Shown one piece after another: positions 15,404 to 24,146 of a stretch of 24,198 bases of DNA. Both the position numbers and the translations under genes were made by a program. Origin of the DNA: CAZJNX01 sp964547415 (GTDB taxonomy: Bacteria > Pseudomonadota > Alphaproteobacteria > Rhizobiales > Amorphaceae); NCBI GenBank assembly GCA_964547415.1, contig CAZJNX010000057.1, forward strand, positions 1 through 24,198, in the 5' to 3' direction. Position 1 is the first letter of the stretch. Each line of letters begins with the position of its first letter. Under the pieces are notes generated by a model. It was not told where the DNA came from. It did not search any database and was given only the letters and a program-made list of their open reading frames with translations.

Positions 15404-16081
15404 ATGGCGCACCGAATGATCGACCTCAGCACCCCGATCCTGACCGACCATTTCCGCTGGAAGGCGGAGCGGCGGGAGCTCAGCAGTCACGGCCCGGACA
15501 GCCACGTCCAGGCCTCGTGGATCTCGATCCCGTGCCACGGCTTCACCCACATGGACGCACCCCGCCATTTCGCGGCGGACGGCGCCACCACCTCCGACCT
15601 GCCGCTCGAGGCCTCGGCGGGTCCCGCCGCCGTCATCGACCTGACGGCGATCGGGCCGGACGAGCAGGTCACCGAGGCCGCCGTCGAGGCCGCGTCCGGC
15701 CACCTGCGGGCGGGGGACATCGCGCTCCTGCGCACGGCATGGGACCTGAAGGCCTCGATCCGCGAGCCCGCGTTCTGGTCGACCGCCCCCTTCATGACGG
15801 CCGGGGCGTGCCGCGTCCTGCGCGCCCGCGGGATCAGGGGCATCGGCTTCGACTTTCCCCAGGACCACTGCATCCGCGACCTCGTGAGCGGCGCCCGCAG
15901 ACCGGCCTTCGAGGAGAACACCACCCACGTCGAACTCCTCCTCCACGGCATCGTCATGTTCGAGTACCTGTGCAACATGAGCGAAATCCGGAACGATCGG
16001 GTCGCGTTCTTCGGCCTGCCGCTGAAGATCCCGGCGTGCGACGGCGCTCCGATCCGCGCGGTCGCCGTGGAGGACGCCTGA
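15404..16081 (+). CDS. Cyclase-family metal-dependent hydrolase (KynB / isatin hydrolase-like)
   Basis: A 225-residue protein of the family that includes kynurenine formamidase and isatin hydrolase, metal enzymes opening amide or formamide bonds. The motif H45-G-F-T-H49-M-D51-A-P-R-H55 supplies the likely metal ligands and catalytic His; relatives usually have G where F47 stands. GIRGIGFDFPQD (around 147-158) and NTTHVELLLHGIVMFEYLCNM in the C-terminal half are conserved regions for metal and substrate. The ATG at 15404 has GAGGG about eight bases upstream. It is the last gene of the operon, 89 bases after the isochorismatase-fold gene. It plausibly performs the first hydrolytic step on the imported compound, an inference from family and position. 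Confidence 0.88.
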   Translation: MAHRMIDLSTPILTDHFRWKAERRELSSHGPDSHVQASWISIPCHGFTHMDAPRHFAADGATTSDLPLEASAGPAAVIDLTAIGPDEQVTEAAVEAASGHLRAGDIALLRTAWDLKASIREPAFWSTAPFMTAGACRVLRARGIRGIGFDFPQDHCIRDLVSGARRPAFEENTTHVELLLHGIVMFEYLCNMSEIRNDRVAFFGLPLKIPACDGAPIRAVAVEDA

Positions 16082-17145
16082 CCGGCGGAGACCGTGTCGC
16101 CGGCCGCGTCTTCCGCCCCGTCGGGCGGCCGGGCGGCGCGGGGCGAACCGGAAGCGCCGGGCCGCGGCCCGCGTGCGCTGGTCATGGCGGGCGCCGATCG
16201 GCCCGGCGCGAAGGGGCAGGACGTCCCCGACGCCGCGCACAGGGCATCGACGGGTCCCGGGGCGTGTCCGCCGGCATCGGCGCCCTCGCGACCTACCCGG
16301 GACATGCCTGCCGGACCGTCGCCCCCGCGCCAGTGACGCCGGGCACGTGACAGGCGAAAGGGCACGGCTGGCCGGGCGACCCCGGCCCGTCGCAGCGAAG
16401 GGGCACCCCGTCGGGGGACCTCGCCGGCGGGGACGGCAAGGAACTGGACATGGCCGCGAACGCGCCGCGAAGCGCATTCGCCCGCGAGCGAGCGGCGACG
16501 TTCGGCGCTGGACCGGCCGTCGCCGGTCCTCGACGGTGCGGCGGGCATGCAGCGGGACACCAGGGGCCGAGGGGAGCGAACCGGGAGCGGCGCCGGCACG
16601 GTTGCCGACGGCCGCGCGAGCGGTGCCATGCCTCGGGGTGAGCGCGGGGGCCGGCGGCCGGCACGATCGGTGGCGGCACCGCCGGCCTGCCGTGTCGCCG
16701 GGGCGATGCGACCGGACGGCCCGGGACGACCGGCAGACCGTTTCCCGGGCGCGGCGGCGCGTCGGCGGATGGCGGAGAGGCGGCGGGTTCTCCGCCCCCG
16801 TCGCCGGGCGCTCGACCGCCGGCTTCCACGACGGGAGAGGGCGGCAGGATGCCGCACCACGCCGCGTGCGGTGCCGCCTCCCGAAGGCGGTGGCGAGGGG
16901 GCCGCCAGCTACGGCGCCCGCGCGGGTGCGAGCCCGGCGCGTCGTGTCGGGCGCGGGCCGGCATTCGTTCTCCTGCCGGCGGTGCGGAGGCCGCGCTCGC
17001 CGCGGCCCGCGGGGCGGCTGCGGCACGCCGCCCGCTCCTCCGGGACAAGACGTCCCCTGTCGACGGGTGGACACGCGCTCCGCGGTTCTCCACTCGGGGG
17101 AACGAGTGGACGAACGCCGGGGACCGGCGCCGCGCGAGGACCAGC
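16082..17145. other. 1,064-base stretch without a supported gene
   Basis: Open frames on both strands here are Arg/Pro/Gly-rich, with no family motif or ribosome site, so I do not call genes. A weak stem CCGGCG/CGCCGG (16082-16103) follows the cyclase stop directly, and a small stem CCGCCT-CCCGA-AGGCGG occurs at 16874-16890. The 3' end holds a clean 8-base-pair inverted repeat (17089-17110) in front of the MFS gene. No trace of a decayed gene or mobile element is readable. Confidence 0.6.
17089..17110 (+). promoter_or_regulatory. Inverted repeat upstream of the MFS gene (operator or leader hairpin)
   Basis: TCCACTCG (17089-17096) and CGAGTGGA (17103-17110) are perfect complements around GGGGAA. 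It ends 35 bases before the MFS start codon. This could be an operator for a dimeric repressor, or a hairpin in the mRNA leader. No adjacent regulator gene is visible. Confidence 0.4.
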
Positions 17146-18387
17146 ATGACGACCACCACGCGGCTGACGGCAGCCGGTTTCCTGGCGACGGCCGTCGCGT
17201 TCGGTCCCGCGCGGATGGGTTTCGGCCTGTTCCTGCCGGCGTTCCGGGACGATTTCGCCCTGTCGACGTCGGCGGCCGGGCTCATCGCGAGCGGCGGCTT
17301 CGGCGCCTTCCTGCTGGCCCTCGTCCTGAGCGCCTTCATCGGCCCGCGCTACGGGGAGCGCGTGGCCGTGATCGCCGGCGCGCTCTCGGCGACGGCGGGC
17401 TTCGCGGCGGTGGCGGCAGCGTCGGGTCCCGCCCTCCTCGCCGTCGGGATCGCCCTTGCCGGGGCGAGCGCCGGCCTGTGCTGGGCGCCCTTCAACGACG
17501 CGGCCGAGCGCGTCGTGCCCGAGGCGCAGCGCGCGACCGCCCTGTCGGTTGTCTCGACCGGCACCACCGTCGGCGTCCTCGCCGCGGCCGTCCTCTCCCT
17601 CGCCGTGACGGGGGGAATGCTCGGCTGGCGCGGGGCGTGGCTCGGCCTCGCCGTCGGCAGCCTCGTCCTCGCGGGGATGGCCTTTGTCGGCATGCCGCCC
17701 CCCCGGCCGCGCAAGCGCAAGGGGAAGGCGGCGCGGCGGAACGATGGCGCGGCGGGCGCGGAGGGGCCGATCGCGGAGGTCGCCGAAGCCCTGCCCAGCC
17801 TCGCCCAGCCCGCCGCCATCCCGCTCTACGCCTCGGCGCTGTGCTTCGGCATGACGAACGCGATTTTCCTGTCCTTCGCGGCCGACCGGGTGGTGACGGC
17901 GGGCGGGCTGCCGGGCCTTGCCGACGAGGCCGCGTCGGCCGTCATCTTCCTCGGCTACGGCACCTGCGGCGTCCTCGGCCTCGCCACCGGGCGGATCGAG
18001 GCGAAGATCGGCCTTGCCCCGCTGTTCTGCTGGATTTTTGGCGCGGGGGCGCTCTCCCTCGTCCTCATCGCGCTGTTTCCGACCTCTTGGACGGCGGTGC
18101 TCGCCGCCTCGGGGCTCCACGGCATCGCCATCATGATGGTGAGCGCCGTGTTCTCCTTCTGGAGCCTCAGGCTGTTTCCCGGGCGCGGCACCACGGGCTT
18201 CACGGTGACGCTCCTCGGCGTCGCGGCGGGTAGCGTGATCGGGCCCGCCGCCGCCGGGATCCTCTCGGAGGCGCAGGGGCCCCGCGTCATGTTCCTCGCC
18301 GCCGCCGTCCCGCCCCTCGCCGCCACCCTGTATTTCGCGACGAGGCTGCCCCGTCGCCGGCCGCGCCTGCCCGGCGCCGCCGAATGA
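17146..18387 (+). CDS. Major facilitator superfamily transporter
   Basis: A 413-residue membrane protein with two bundles of about six hydrophobic segments. They are separated by a basic, hydrophilic central loop (PPPRPRKRKGKAARRNDG, roughly 183-215), the classic MFS plan. The first helix region reads TAAGFLATAVAFGPARMGFGLFLPAF and the GASAGLCWAPFNDA segment lies in the N-half. The ATG at 17146 has GAGGA six to ten bases upstream; the longer open frame before it has no protein character. The substrate is unknown. It stands apart from other genes, behind an inverted repeat, so it may be a locally regulated exporter or importer. Confidence 0.9.
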   Translation: MTTTTRLTAAGFLATAVAFGPARMGFGLFLPAFRDDFALSTSAAGLIASGGFGAFLLALVLSAFIGPRYGERVAVIAGALSATAGFAAVAAASGPALLAVGIALAGASAGLCWAPFNDAAERVVPEAQRATALSVVSTGTTVGVLAAAVLSLAVTGGMLGWRGAWLGLAVGSLVLAGMAFVGMPPPRPRKRKGKAARRNDGAAGAEGPIAEVAEALPSLAQPAAIPLYASALCFGMTNAIFLSFAADRVVTAGGLPGLADEAASAVIFLGYGTCGVLGLATGRIEAKIGLAPLFCWIFGAGALSLVLIALFPTSWTAVLAASGLHGIAIMMVSAVFSFWSLRLFPGRGTTGFTVTLLGVAAGSVIGPAAAGILSEAQGPRVMFLAAAVPPLAATLYFATRLPRRRPRLPGAAE

Positions 18388-18634
18388 CGCCCGCGCGGCT
18401 CCCCGGGCCGACCGGGCGCGCCGCGGCCCCGAAACCCGTGCACGGCCCGACGGACCCGCCACGGGCCGCTGGATCGGCCGGCGGCCCATCGGTTACCGGT
18501 GGCCCGGCGGGGACGGGGACGGCGCCGTCGGCGCGCCTTCCGGGCAGGGGGCGGACGCCGGCACGGCGTCGCGCGGTCGCCTCGGGCGGCGCCGCCCGTC
18601 CCCAGGGTGCCCGCATGGCGGTCCGGGGGGCTCG
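18388..18634. other. Intergenic region between the MFS and serine hydrolase genes
   Basis: No gene is seen in these 247 bases. A 7-base-pair stem (GGGCCGC 18463-18469 with GCGGCCC 18481-18487) could end MFS transcription but has no T-run. A perfect 12-base palindrome GACGGCGCCGTC lies at 18518-18529, about 105 bases before the next start. Confidence 0.45.
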
Positions 18635-19747
18635 ATGAGACCGATCGTGGTGGCGTGCGCCGCCTTCCTCTGCGCGGCCTGCAACGCCGTCGGCCCCGTG
18701 CCGCCGGCGCTGTTCGGCTGCGCGGGCGCCGACCATACCGGCCCGGACCGGCGACCGCCGCTCCCGCCGGGCGCGACGGCGCTCGCGCCGGGCCCTGCAT
18801 CGGGCCTCACGGACCGGGAACGGGCGGCGCTCGCGGCGGCGTTCGACCGCGCCGTCTCGCAGACCGGCGCGCCGTCCATGACGGCGGCCGTCTGGCAGGC
18901 GGGCGGCGCGCCCTGGTCGGCCGGGCGGGGCGCGGGCGAAGGCCGGCTCCACTACTGGGCGAGCGTCGGCAAGATCCTGACAGCCGCGGCGGTCCTTCGC
19001 CTTGCCGGGGACGGGCGGCTCTCCCTCGACCACCCCGTCGCCGACTGGCTCGAGCAGGGTCCGGACGGCGAGACGATCACGCTGCGGATGCTGCTCGACC
19101 ACACCTCCGGCCTCGGCCGGGCCGGCGGCGAGCACCCCGTGCGGGCGAGCGGGGGCCGAACCTGTCCCGGGAGCGCCTGGCGCTATTCGAACGCGGGCTA
19201 TGCGCTGCTCGGCGCCGTCATCGAGAAGGAGACGGGGAAGACCTACGCCGCGGCCGTCGCCGACCTCGTCCTGTCGCGAAGCGGGGCGCGCGCGATCCGC
19301 GTCCTCGCGCCGGACGATGCCCTCGCCGACGTCGTTCCCCTCGCGCCCGCGCCCGGCAGCCGCCGCGTCGACCCGGCCGATCCGCAGGCCGCGGGCGGAG
19401 TCGTCGCGGACGCGCCCGCCATGGCGGTCTTCCTCGTCGATCTCTTCTCCGGCCGGATCCTGCCGCGCGAGACGGTGGCGTCGATGGTGGCCGACCTCTC
19501 CCCGATGGACCAGCCCGGATTGTGGTACGGGCGCGGCATGATGGTCTACGACGTCCCGGGCGCGGACGGGCCGACCGTGTGGATCGGTCACTCCGGCGGC
19601 GTGCCGGGGGCGAAGGCCGTCGCCGCCTGGGTGCCGTCGATGGACGCCGTGGTGGCGGTCGCGCTGACCGGCGACGGGTCGGCGGAGGCGTCCGCCAACC
19701 TCCTCCTGTCCGCCCTCGACCGCGGACCCCGAGAGCGCGGCCCCTGA
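18635..19747 (+). CDS. Beta-lactamase-fold serine hydrolase, exported (possible lipoprotein)
   Basis: A 370-residue member of the penicillin-binding-protein/class C beta-lactamase-like family. The catalytic motifs are S110-V-G-K113 (nucleophile and general base), Y184-S-N186, and H319-S-G-G, which takes the place of KTG as in many esterases and D-peptidases. LLDHTSGL (154-160) is a further family block. The N-terminus (MRPIVVACAAFLCAACNAV) is hydrophobic and Cys-rich; LCAAC is close to but not a standard lipobox, so export is likely and lipidation uncertain. Start: ATG 18635 after a G-run. Whether it is an esterase, peptidase or lactamase cannot be told. Nothing nearby suggests its target. 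Confidence 0.88.
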   Translation: MRPIVVACAAFLCAACNAVGPVPPALFGCAGADHTGPDRRPPLPPGATALAPGPASGLTDRERAALAAAFDRAVSQTGAPSMTAAVWQAGGAPWSAGRGAGEGRLHYWASVGKILTAAAVLRLAGDGRLSLDHPVADWLEQGPDGETITLRMLLDHTSGLGRAGGEHPVRASGGRTCPGSAWRYSNAGYALLGAVIEKETGKTYAAAVADLVLSRSGARAIRVLAPDDALADVVPLAPAPGSRRVDPADPQAAGGVVADAPAMAVFLVDLFSGRILPRETVASMVADLSPMDQPGLWYGRGMMVYDVPGADGPTVWIGHSGGVPGAKAVAAWVPSMDAVVAVALTGDGSAEASANLLLSALDRGPRERGP

Positions 19748-19886
19748 GAGCGCGGGCGCCCCCGTCATCGCCGCGCGCGCCCGCCGGGACCCGCCCGCCC
19801 CGCCGCAGGCCGGCGCCGCCCCGCCGGCCCGCCGGGGAACGGGCGCCCCGCCTGCCGGGTTGATCGACGGCAACGAAGGGCGGGAC

Positions 19887-21317
19887 ATGGAACAGGACCA
19901 GGCACAGGCCGCGCCGACGGACGAGGCGGACGGACCGGCGGACCCGATCCGGCCGACCATGAAGGCGAAGGGGCGGGTCGAGGGTTTCGGCGACCTCGCC
20001 ACGCGCCTTGCGGGCAGCGAGCAGGTGATCCCGCCGGTCCTCCTCGCCGGGCAGGCGCGCCGCGAGCACGTGCGCTCCACCCTCCGGGAGGACCACGCCA
20101 GCCGCATCGAGCAGCAGAGCCACGGCGCCCGCGTCAAGTTCGACGAGCTGGCCGACAGCCTGTTCAAGTTCTTCCGCGGCACCGCCCTCCTCTTTTATCG
20201 CGACATGGCCGGGCAGGATGCCCACATGCCGACGGTGATGGCGCTCGGCGACGTTCACCCGAAGAATTTCGGCGTGATGCCGGACATGCACGGCGCACCG
20301 ATCTTCGGCGTCAACGACTTCGACGAGACGATCTACGCCCCCTTCACCTGGGACCTGAAGCGCGGCGCCGTCGGCTTCTGGATCGCCGCGAAGGAAGTCG
20401 GCGGGCTCGGACGGAAGAAGCGGGCGAAGATCGTGGCGCGGTTCGTCGAGGGCCATCTCGACGCCATGCGCCGCTATGCCGAGCACGCCACCGAAAAGAA
20501 CGACCAGTACCGGATGGACAACTCGCCCCCCGTCATCCGCCGCCTGTTCGAGGAGGCGTGGGAGGAGCGGCACGTCTGGCTTCAGGAGGACTACCTCGAC
20601 CCGTCGCGCCGCCGCTTCCGGGCGAGCGACGAGCTCCAGCCCGTCTCGGGGGAGGTCGACAGGTTCCAGGGAGCGGTGGACGCCCTCGCGCGGCAGAACC
20701 GCATCGAGAAGGGCGGGCGCGGGGGCGAGCTGCGCGTCAAGGACGTGTGCGTGCGCCACGGGCAGGGCACGGCGTCGCTGGGCCTGCCGCGCTACTACGT
20801 CCTCATCGAGGGGCCCTCGCGGGACGGGACGGACGACCTCGTCATCGAGTTCAAGCGCGCCCGCCGCTCCGCGCTGAGGGGCCTGACGCCCCCGTCCGAC
20901 TTCGCGGCGGGGAGCGAGGCGGAGCGGATCGCCCACGGGCAGGCGGTGCAGCTCGCCCATGGCGACCGCTTCTACGGGGCGGTGACGATCGACGGGGAAA
21001 GCTTCATGAGCCGCGAACGCGCCCCCTTCCGCGACGACATCGACCTCGACGCGCTCAGCAAGAAGACGTGGAAGGAATACGCCGCGGTCTGCGGCGCCGC
21101 GCTCGCCCAGGCCCACGCCCTGTCGGACGACCTCGGCGAGGTCGACTACGACGTGGAGCCATCGATCGTGGCGGCCGCCACCCCCGAGGCGCTGTTCGTG
21201 TCGGACATCGTGCGCTTCGCCACCGAGGCGGCGGACCGCCTCGCGACGGACCACGCCCTGTTCCGCGAGGACCATGCCCTCGGCGCCTTCGACCGCATCG
21301 AGATGGTCTACCGCTAG
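19887..21317 (+). CDS. DUF2252 family protein (kinase-like fold suspected)
   Basis: A 476-residue cytoplasmic protein typical of DUF2252. FRGTALLFYRD (97-107), GDVHPKNFG (121-129) and GVNDFDET (141-148) are the family hallmarks. The His-Asn and Asp-Phe-Asp pattern resembles the catalytic and metal-binding loops of aminoglycoside/choline kinase-like enzymes, so phosphotransfer is possible but unproven. The first 25 residues are acidic and Ala/Gln-rich. I prefer ATG 19887, with GAAGGGCGG just upstream, over TTG 19860, which would add nine residues. Function in the cell is unknown and its neighbours do not help. Confidence 0.86.
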   Translation: MEQDQAQAAPTDEADGPADPIRPTMKAKGRVEGFGDLATRLAGSEQVIPPVLLAGQARREHVRSTLREDHASRIEQQSHGARVKFDELADSLFKFFRGTALLFYRDMAGQDAHMPTVMALGDVHPKNFGVMPDMHGAPIFGVNDFDETIYAPFTWDLKRGAVGFWIAAKEVGGLGRKKRAKIVARFVEGHLDAMRRYAEHATEKNDQYRMDNSPPVIRRLFEEAWEERHVWLQEDYLDPSRRRFRASDELQPVSGEVDRFQGAVDALARQNRIEKGGRGGELRVKDVCVRHGQGTASLGLPRYYVLIEGPSRDGTDDLVIEFKRARRSALRGLTPPSDFAAGSEAERIAHGQAVQLAHGDRFYGAVTIDGESFMSRERAPFRDDIDLDALSKKTWKEYAAVCGAALAQAHALSDDLGEVDYDVEPSIVAAATPEALFVSDIVRFATEAADRLATDHALFREDHALGAFDRIEMVYR

Positions 21318-21338
21318 TCGAGGGCGTGGGGAACCGGC

Positions 21339-22085
21339 TCAGCCGCGGCCGATGTAGGGCATCTTCGTCGCCATCACGGTGACGAACTGCACGTTCGCCT
21401 CCGCCGGCAGCGAGGCCATGTGGAGGACGGTTGAGGCGACGTTCGCCACGTCCATCACCGGCTCCACCATGATCTCCCCGGTCGCCTGGATGATGCCGGT
21501 CTGCATCCGCTGCGTCATCTCCGAGGCCGCGTTGCCGATATCGATCTGCCCGCAGGCGATGTCGTGGGCCCGCCCGTCGAGCGAGATCGAGCGGGTGAGG
21601 CCGGTGATGGCGTGCTTCGAGGCGGTATAGGGCGCCGAGCCCGGCCGGGGCACGTGGGCCGAGATCGACCCGTTGTTGATGATGCGCCCGCCCTTCGGGT
21701 CCTGGTCGCGCATGGCCCGGAAGGCGCGGTTGGCGACGAGGAAGGCCCCGTCCAGGTTGACCGACACCACCTTCCGCCAGGCCTCGAAGTCGAGGTCGCC
21801 GAAGTTGGTCGACGGCACGTTGGTGCCGGCGTTGTTGAAGACGACGTCCACGCGGCCGAAGCGCTCGAGCGTCGCCCGAAAAAGGGCGTCGACCGAGGCG
21901 GGGTCGGCGACGTCGGTCGGGACCGGGAGCGCCGCGGACTGGCCGGCGGCCACCGCCCCGATGGCCTCGGCGTTGCGCGCGGCGAGCGCGACCTTCGCCC
22001 CCGCCTCCAGGAACGCCTCGGCGACCGCGCGGCCGATCCCCTGGCTCGCCCCGGTCACCACCACCACCTTGCCCGCGACCGCCAT
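21339..22085 (-). CDS. Classical short-chain dehydrogenase/reductase
   Basis: A 248-residue SDR. The cofactor loop TGASQGIG is at 11-18, NNAG at 84-87 and the helix-4 Asn at 110. The catalytic residues are Ser140, Tyr153 and Lys157 (YTASK), and the specificity loop CGQIDIGNAASEMTQRM follows. The tail (VQFVTVMATKMPYIGRG) is unlike the DGG ending of many SDRs. A strong GGGAGGAAG precedes the ATG at 22085. It is divergent from the xylonate-dehydratase-like gene across a 174-base gap, so it may oxidise a sugar or sugar acid in the same pathway, as the SDR XylB works with XylD in Caulobacter; that parallel is by position, not by close similarity. It converges on the DUF2252 gene. Confidence 0.92.
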   Translation of the reverse strand: MAVAGKVVVVTGASQGIGRAVAEAFLEAGAKVALAARNAEAIGAVAAGQSAALPVPTDVADPASVDALFRATLERFGRVDVVFNNAGTNVPSTNFGDLDFEAWRKVVSVNLDGAFLVANRAFRAMRDQDPKGGRIINNGSISAHVPRPGSAPYTASKHAITGLTRSISLDGRAHDIACGQIDIGNAASEMTQRMQTGIIQATGEIMVEPVMDVANVASTVLHMASLPAEANVQFVTVMATKMPYIGRG

Positions 22086-22259
22086 CGGCTTCCTCCCGCC
22101 TTTCCCCGTCGTTGCGCGCGAGGATGGCCCGGGGGGCCCGCCGCGGCAAGCGCCCCCTCCCCCGCCCGCAAGGCTCGACGGCCCCGGCAGGACGGCTCTA
22201 CTGTCGCGATCCGGGACACGCAGAACCGGCTTCAGACCGGCGAGGGAGGAAGCGAGACC
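22086..22259. promoter_or_regulatory. Divergent control region between the SDR and dehydratase genes
   Basis: 174 bases. On the plus strand TCGACG (22175-22180), 16 bases, and TCTACT (22197-22202) form a plausible promoter for the dehydratase (four of six matches in each element), and GAGGGAGGAAG serves as its ribosome site. On the minus strand only the SDR ribosome site is evident. No regulator gene is in the window. Confidence 0.4.
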
Positions 22260-24146
22260 ATGGACGATCACGGCAAAGGGGACGGCGGCGAGCGCCCGGC
22301 GGATGGCGCGGGAGCCCCGAGCGCGCGGGACAAGGTCGCCGACATGCAGGGCCGGATGCCGGACGAGGGCCCGCGCCTTCGCTCGCGCGCGTGGTTCGAC
22401 AACCCGGGCAACCCGGACATGACCGCGCTCTACATCGAGCGCTACATGAATTACGGGATCTCGCGGGAAGAGCTCCAGTCGGGCCGGCCGATCATCGGCA
22501 TCGCCCAGACCGGCTCGGACCTTTCGCCCTGCAACCGCCACCACGTGGAGCTCGCCAGGCGGGTGCGCGAGGGCATCCGCGATGCGGGCGGCATCTGCCT
22601 CGAGTTCCCCGTCCACCCGATCCAGGAGACCGGCAAGCGGCCGACCGCGGCCCTCGACCGGAACCTTGCCTACCTCGGGCTCGTGGACACCCTGCACGGC
22701 TACCCGCTCGACGGCGTGGTCCTCACCATCGGCTGCGACAAGACCACGCCCGCCTGCCTGATGGCGGCCGCGACCGTCGACATCCCGGCGATCGCGCTGT
22801 CGGTCGGACCGATGCTGAACGGCTGGTTCCGAGGCGAGCGCACGGGCTCGGGCACCATCGTGTGGCGGGCGCGGGAGATGATGGCGGCCGGCGAGATCGA
22901 CTACCAGGGGTTCGTGGAGCTCGTCGCCTCCTCCGCCCCCTCGGTCGGCTACTGCAACACCATGGGCACGGCCACCACCATGAACTCGCTGGCCGAGGCG
23001 CTCGGCATGCAGCTTCCCGGTTCGGCCGCAATCCCGGCGCCGTACCGGGATCGGGCGGAGATGGCCTTCCGCACCGGGCGGCGCATCGTGGAGATGGTGC
23101 GGGAGGACCTGAAGCCCTCGAAGATCCTGACCCGCAAGGCGTTCGAGAACGCGATCCGCGTCGCCACCGCCATCGGCGCCTCGTCCAACGCACCGATCCA
23201 CATCACCGCGATCGCCCGCCACATGGGCGTCGACGTGTCGATCCGCGACTGGGCGCTCGGGCGGGACCTGCCGCTCCTCGTGAACCTCCAGCCCGCGGGC
23301 GAGTACCTCGGCGAGGACTACTACCACGCCGGCGGCGTTCCGGCCGTCGTCCGCACGCTGATGGACGAGGGCCTCATCCACGAGGACGCCCTCACCGTCA
23401 CGGGCAAGACCATCGGCGAGAACTGCCGCACCGCCGAGATCGTGGACGAGGACGTGATCCGCCCGTTCCACCGCCCCCTCGCCGAGCGCGCCGGCTTCCT
23501 CGTGATGACCGGCAACCTCTTTACCTCGGCCGTCATGAAGACGAGCGTGATCTCGGACGACTTCCGCCGCCGGTACCTTTCCGACCCCGACGATCCGGAC
23601 GCCTTCGAGGCCCGTGCCGTCGTGTTCGACGGGCCGGAGGACTACCACGCCCGGATCGACGATCCGGCGCTCGCCATCGACGAGAACACCTGCCTCGTCA
23701 TGCGCGGCACGGGACCCGTCGGCTACCCGGGCGCGGCGGAGGTGGTGAACATGCGCCCGCCGGACTACCTCATCAGGAAGGGCATCACGTCCCTTCCCTG
23801 CATGGGCGACGGGCGCCAGTCCGGCACCTCCGGCTCTCCGTCCATCCTCAACGCCTCGCCGGAGGCGGCGACGGGCGGCGGCCTCGCCCTCCTGAAGACG
23901 GGGGACCGCTTGCGGATCGACCTCGCGCGGGGCCGGGTCGACGCCCTCGTGCCGGAAGCGGAGTGGGCGGCGCGCCGGACGGCCCTCGAGGCGGAGGGGG
24001 GCTACGCCTACCCGCCCCACCAGACGCCGTGGCAGGAGATCCAGCGGTCCATGGTGGGCGAGCTCGAGACCGGCGCGGTGCTGGAGCCGGCCGTCCGCTA
24101 CCAGCGCATCGCCGAGACGAAGGGGCTGCCGCGCGACAACCACTGA
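22260..24146 (+). CDS. IlvD/Edd-family sugar-acid dehydratase, D-xylonate dehydratase-like
   Basis: A 628-residue iron-sulfur dehydratase removing water from a sugar acid to give a 2-keto-3-deoxy acid. Three cysteines placed as [2Fe-2S] ligands are visible: Cys91 (DLSPCN), Cys159 (IGCDKTTPACLMAAA) and Cys232 (GYCNTMGTA). GDGRQSGTSGSPSIL near the C-terminus holds the active-site Ser. LRSRAWFDNP, MTALYIERYMNYGIS and GKPTA-like GKRPTAALDRNLAYLGLV follow the XylD/arabonate branch rather than biosynthetic IlvD. The N-terminus is about 30-35 residues longer than expected; MDDHGKGDGGERPADGAGAP looks disordered. The ATG has GAGGGAGGAAG upstream, but Met29 or Met33 are alternatives. The exact sugar (xylonate, arabonate or other) cannot be fixed. 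Confidence 0.93.
   Translation: MDDHGKGDGGERPADGAGAPSARDKVADMQGRMPDEGPRLRSRAWFDNPGNPDMTALYIERYMNYGISREELQSGRPIIGIAQTGSDLSPCNRHHVELARRVREGIRDAGGICLEFPVHPIQETGKRPTAALDRNLAYLGLVDTLHGYPLDGVVLTIGCDKTTPACLMAAATVDIPAIALSVGPMLNGWFRGERTGSGTIVWRAREMMAAGEIDYQGFVELVASSAPSVGYCNTMGTATTMNSLAEALGMQLPGSAAIPAPYRDRAEMAFRTGRRIVEMVREDLKPSKILTRKAFENAIRVATAIGASSNAPIHITAIARHMGVDVSIRDWALGRDLPLLVNLQPAGEYLGEDYYHAGGVPAVVRTLMDEGLIHEDALTVTGKTIGENCRTAEIVDEDVIRPFHRPLAERAGFLVMTGNLFTSAVMKTSVISDDFRRRYLSDPDDPDAFEARAVVFDGPEDYHARIDDPALAIDENTCLVMRGTGPVGYPGAAEVVNMRPPDYLIRKGITSLPCMGDGRQSGTSGSPSILNASPEAATGGGLALLKTGDRLRIDLARGRVDALVPEAEWAARRTALEAEGGYAYPPHQTPWQEIQRSMVGELETGAVLEPAVRYQRIAETKGLPRDNH

Noticed and set aside
16082..16103. Stem CCGGCG/CGCCGG as terminator of the TRAP operon
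   Set aside because: A short stem with a 10-base loop and no T-run; similar stems are frequent by chance in this sequence.
18518..18529. Perfect 12-base palindrome GACGGCGCCGTC as an operator
   Set aside because: Made only of common GC-rich steps, about 105 bases from the start codon and not repeated; not enough to call a site.
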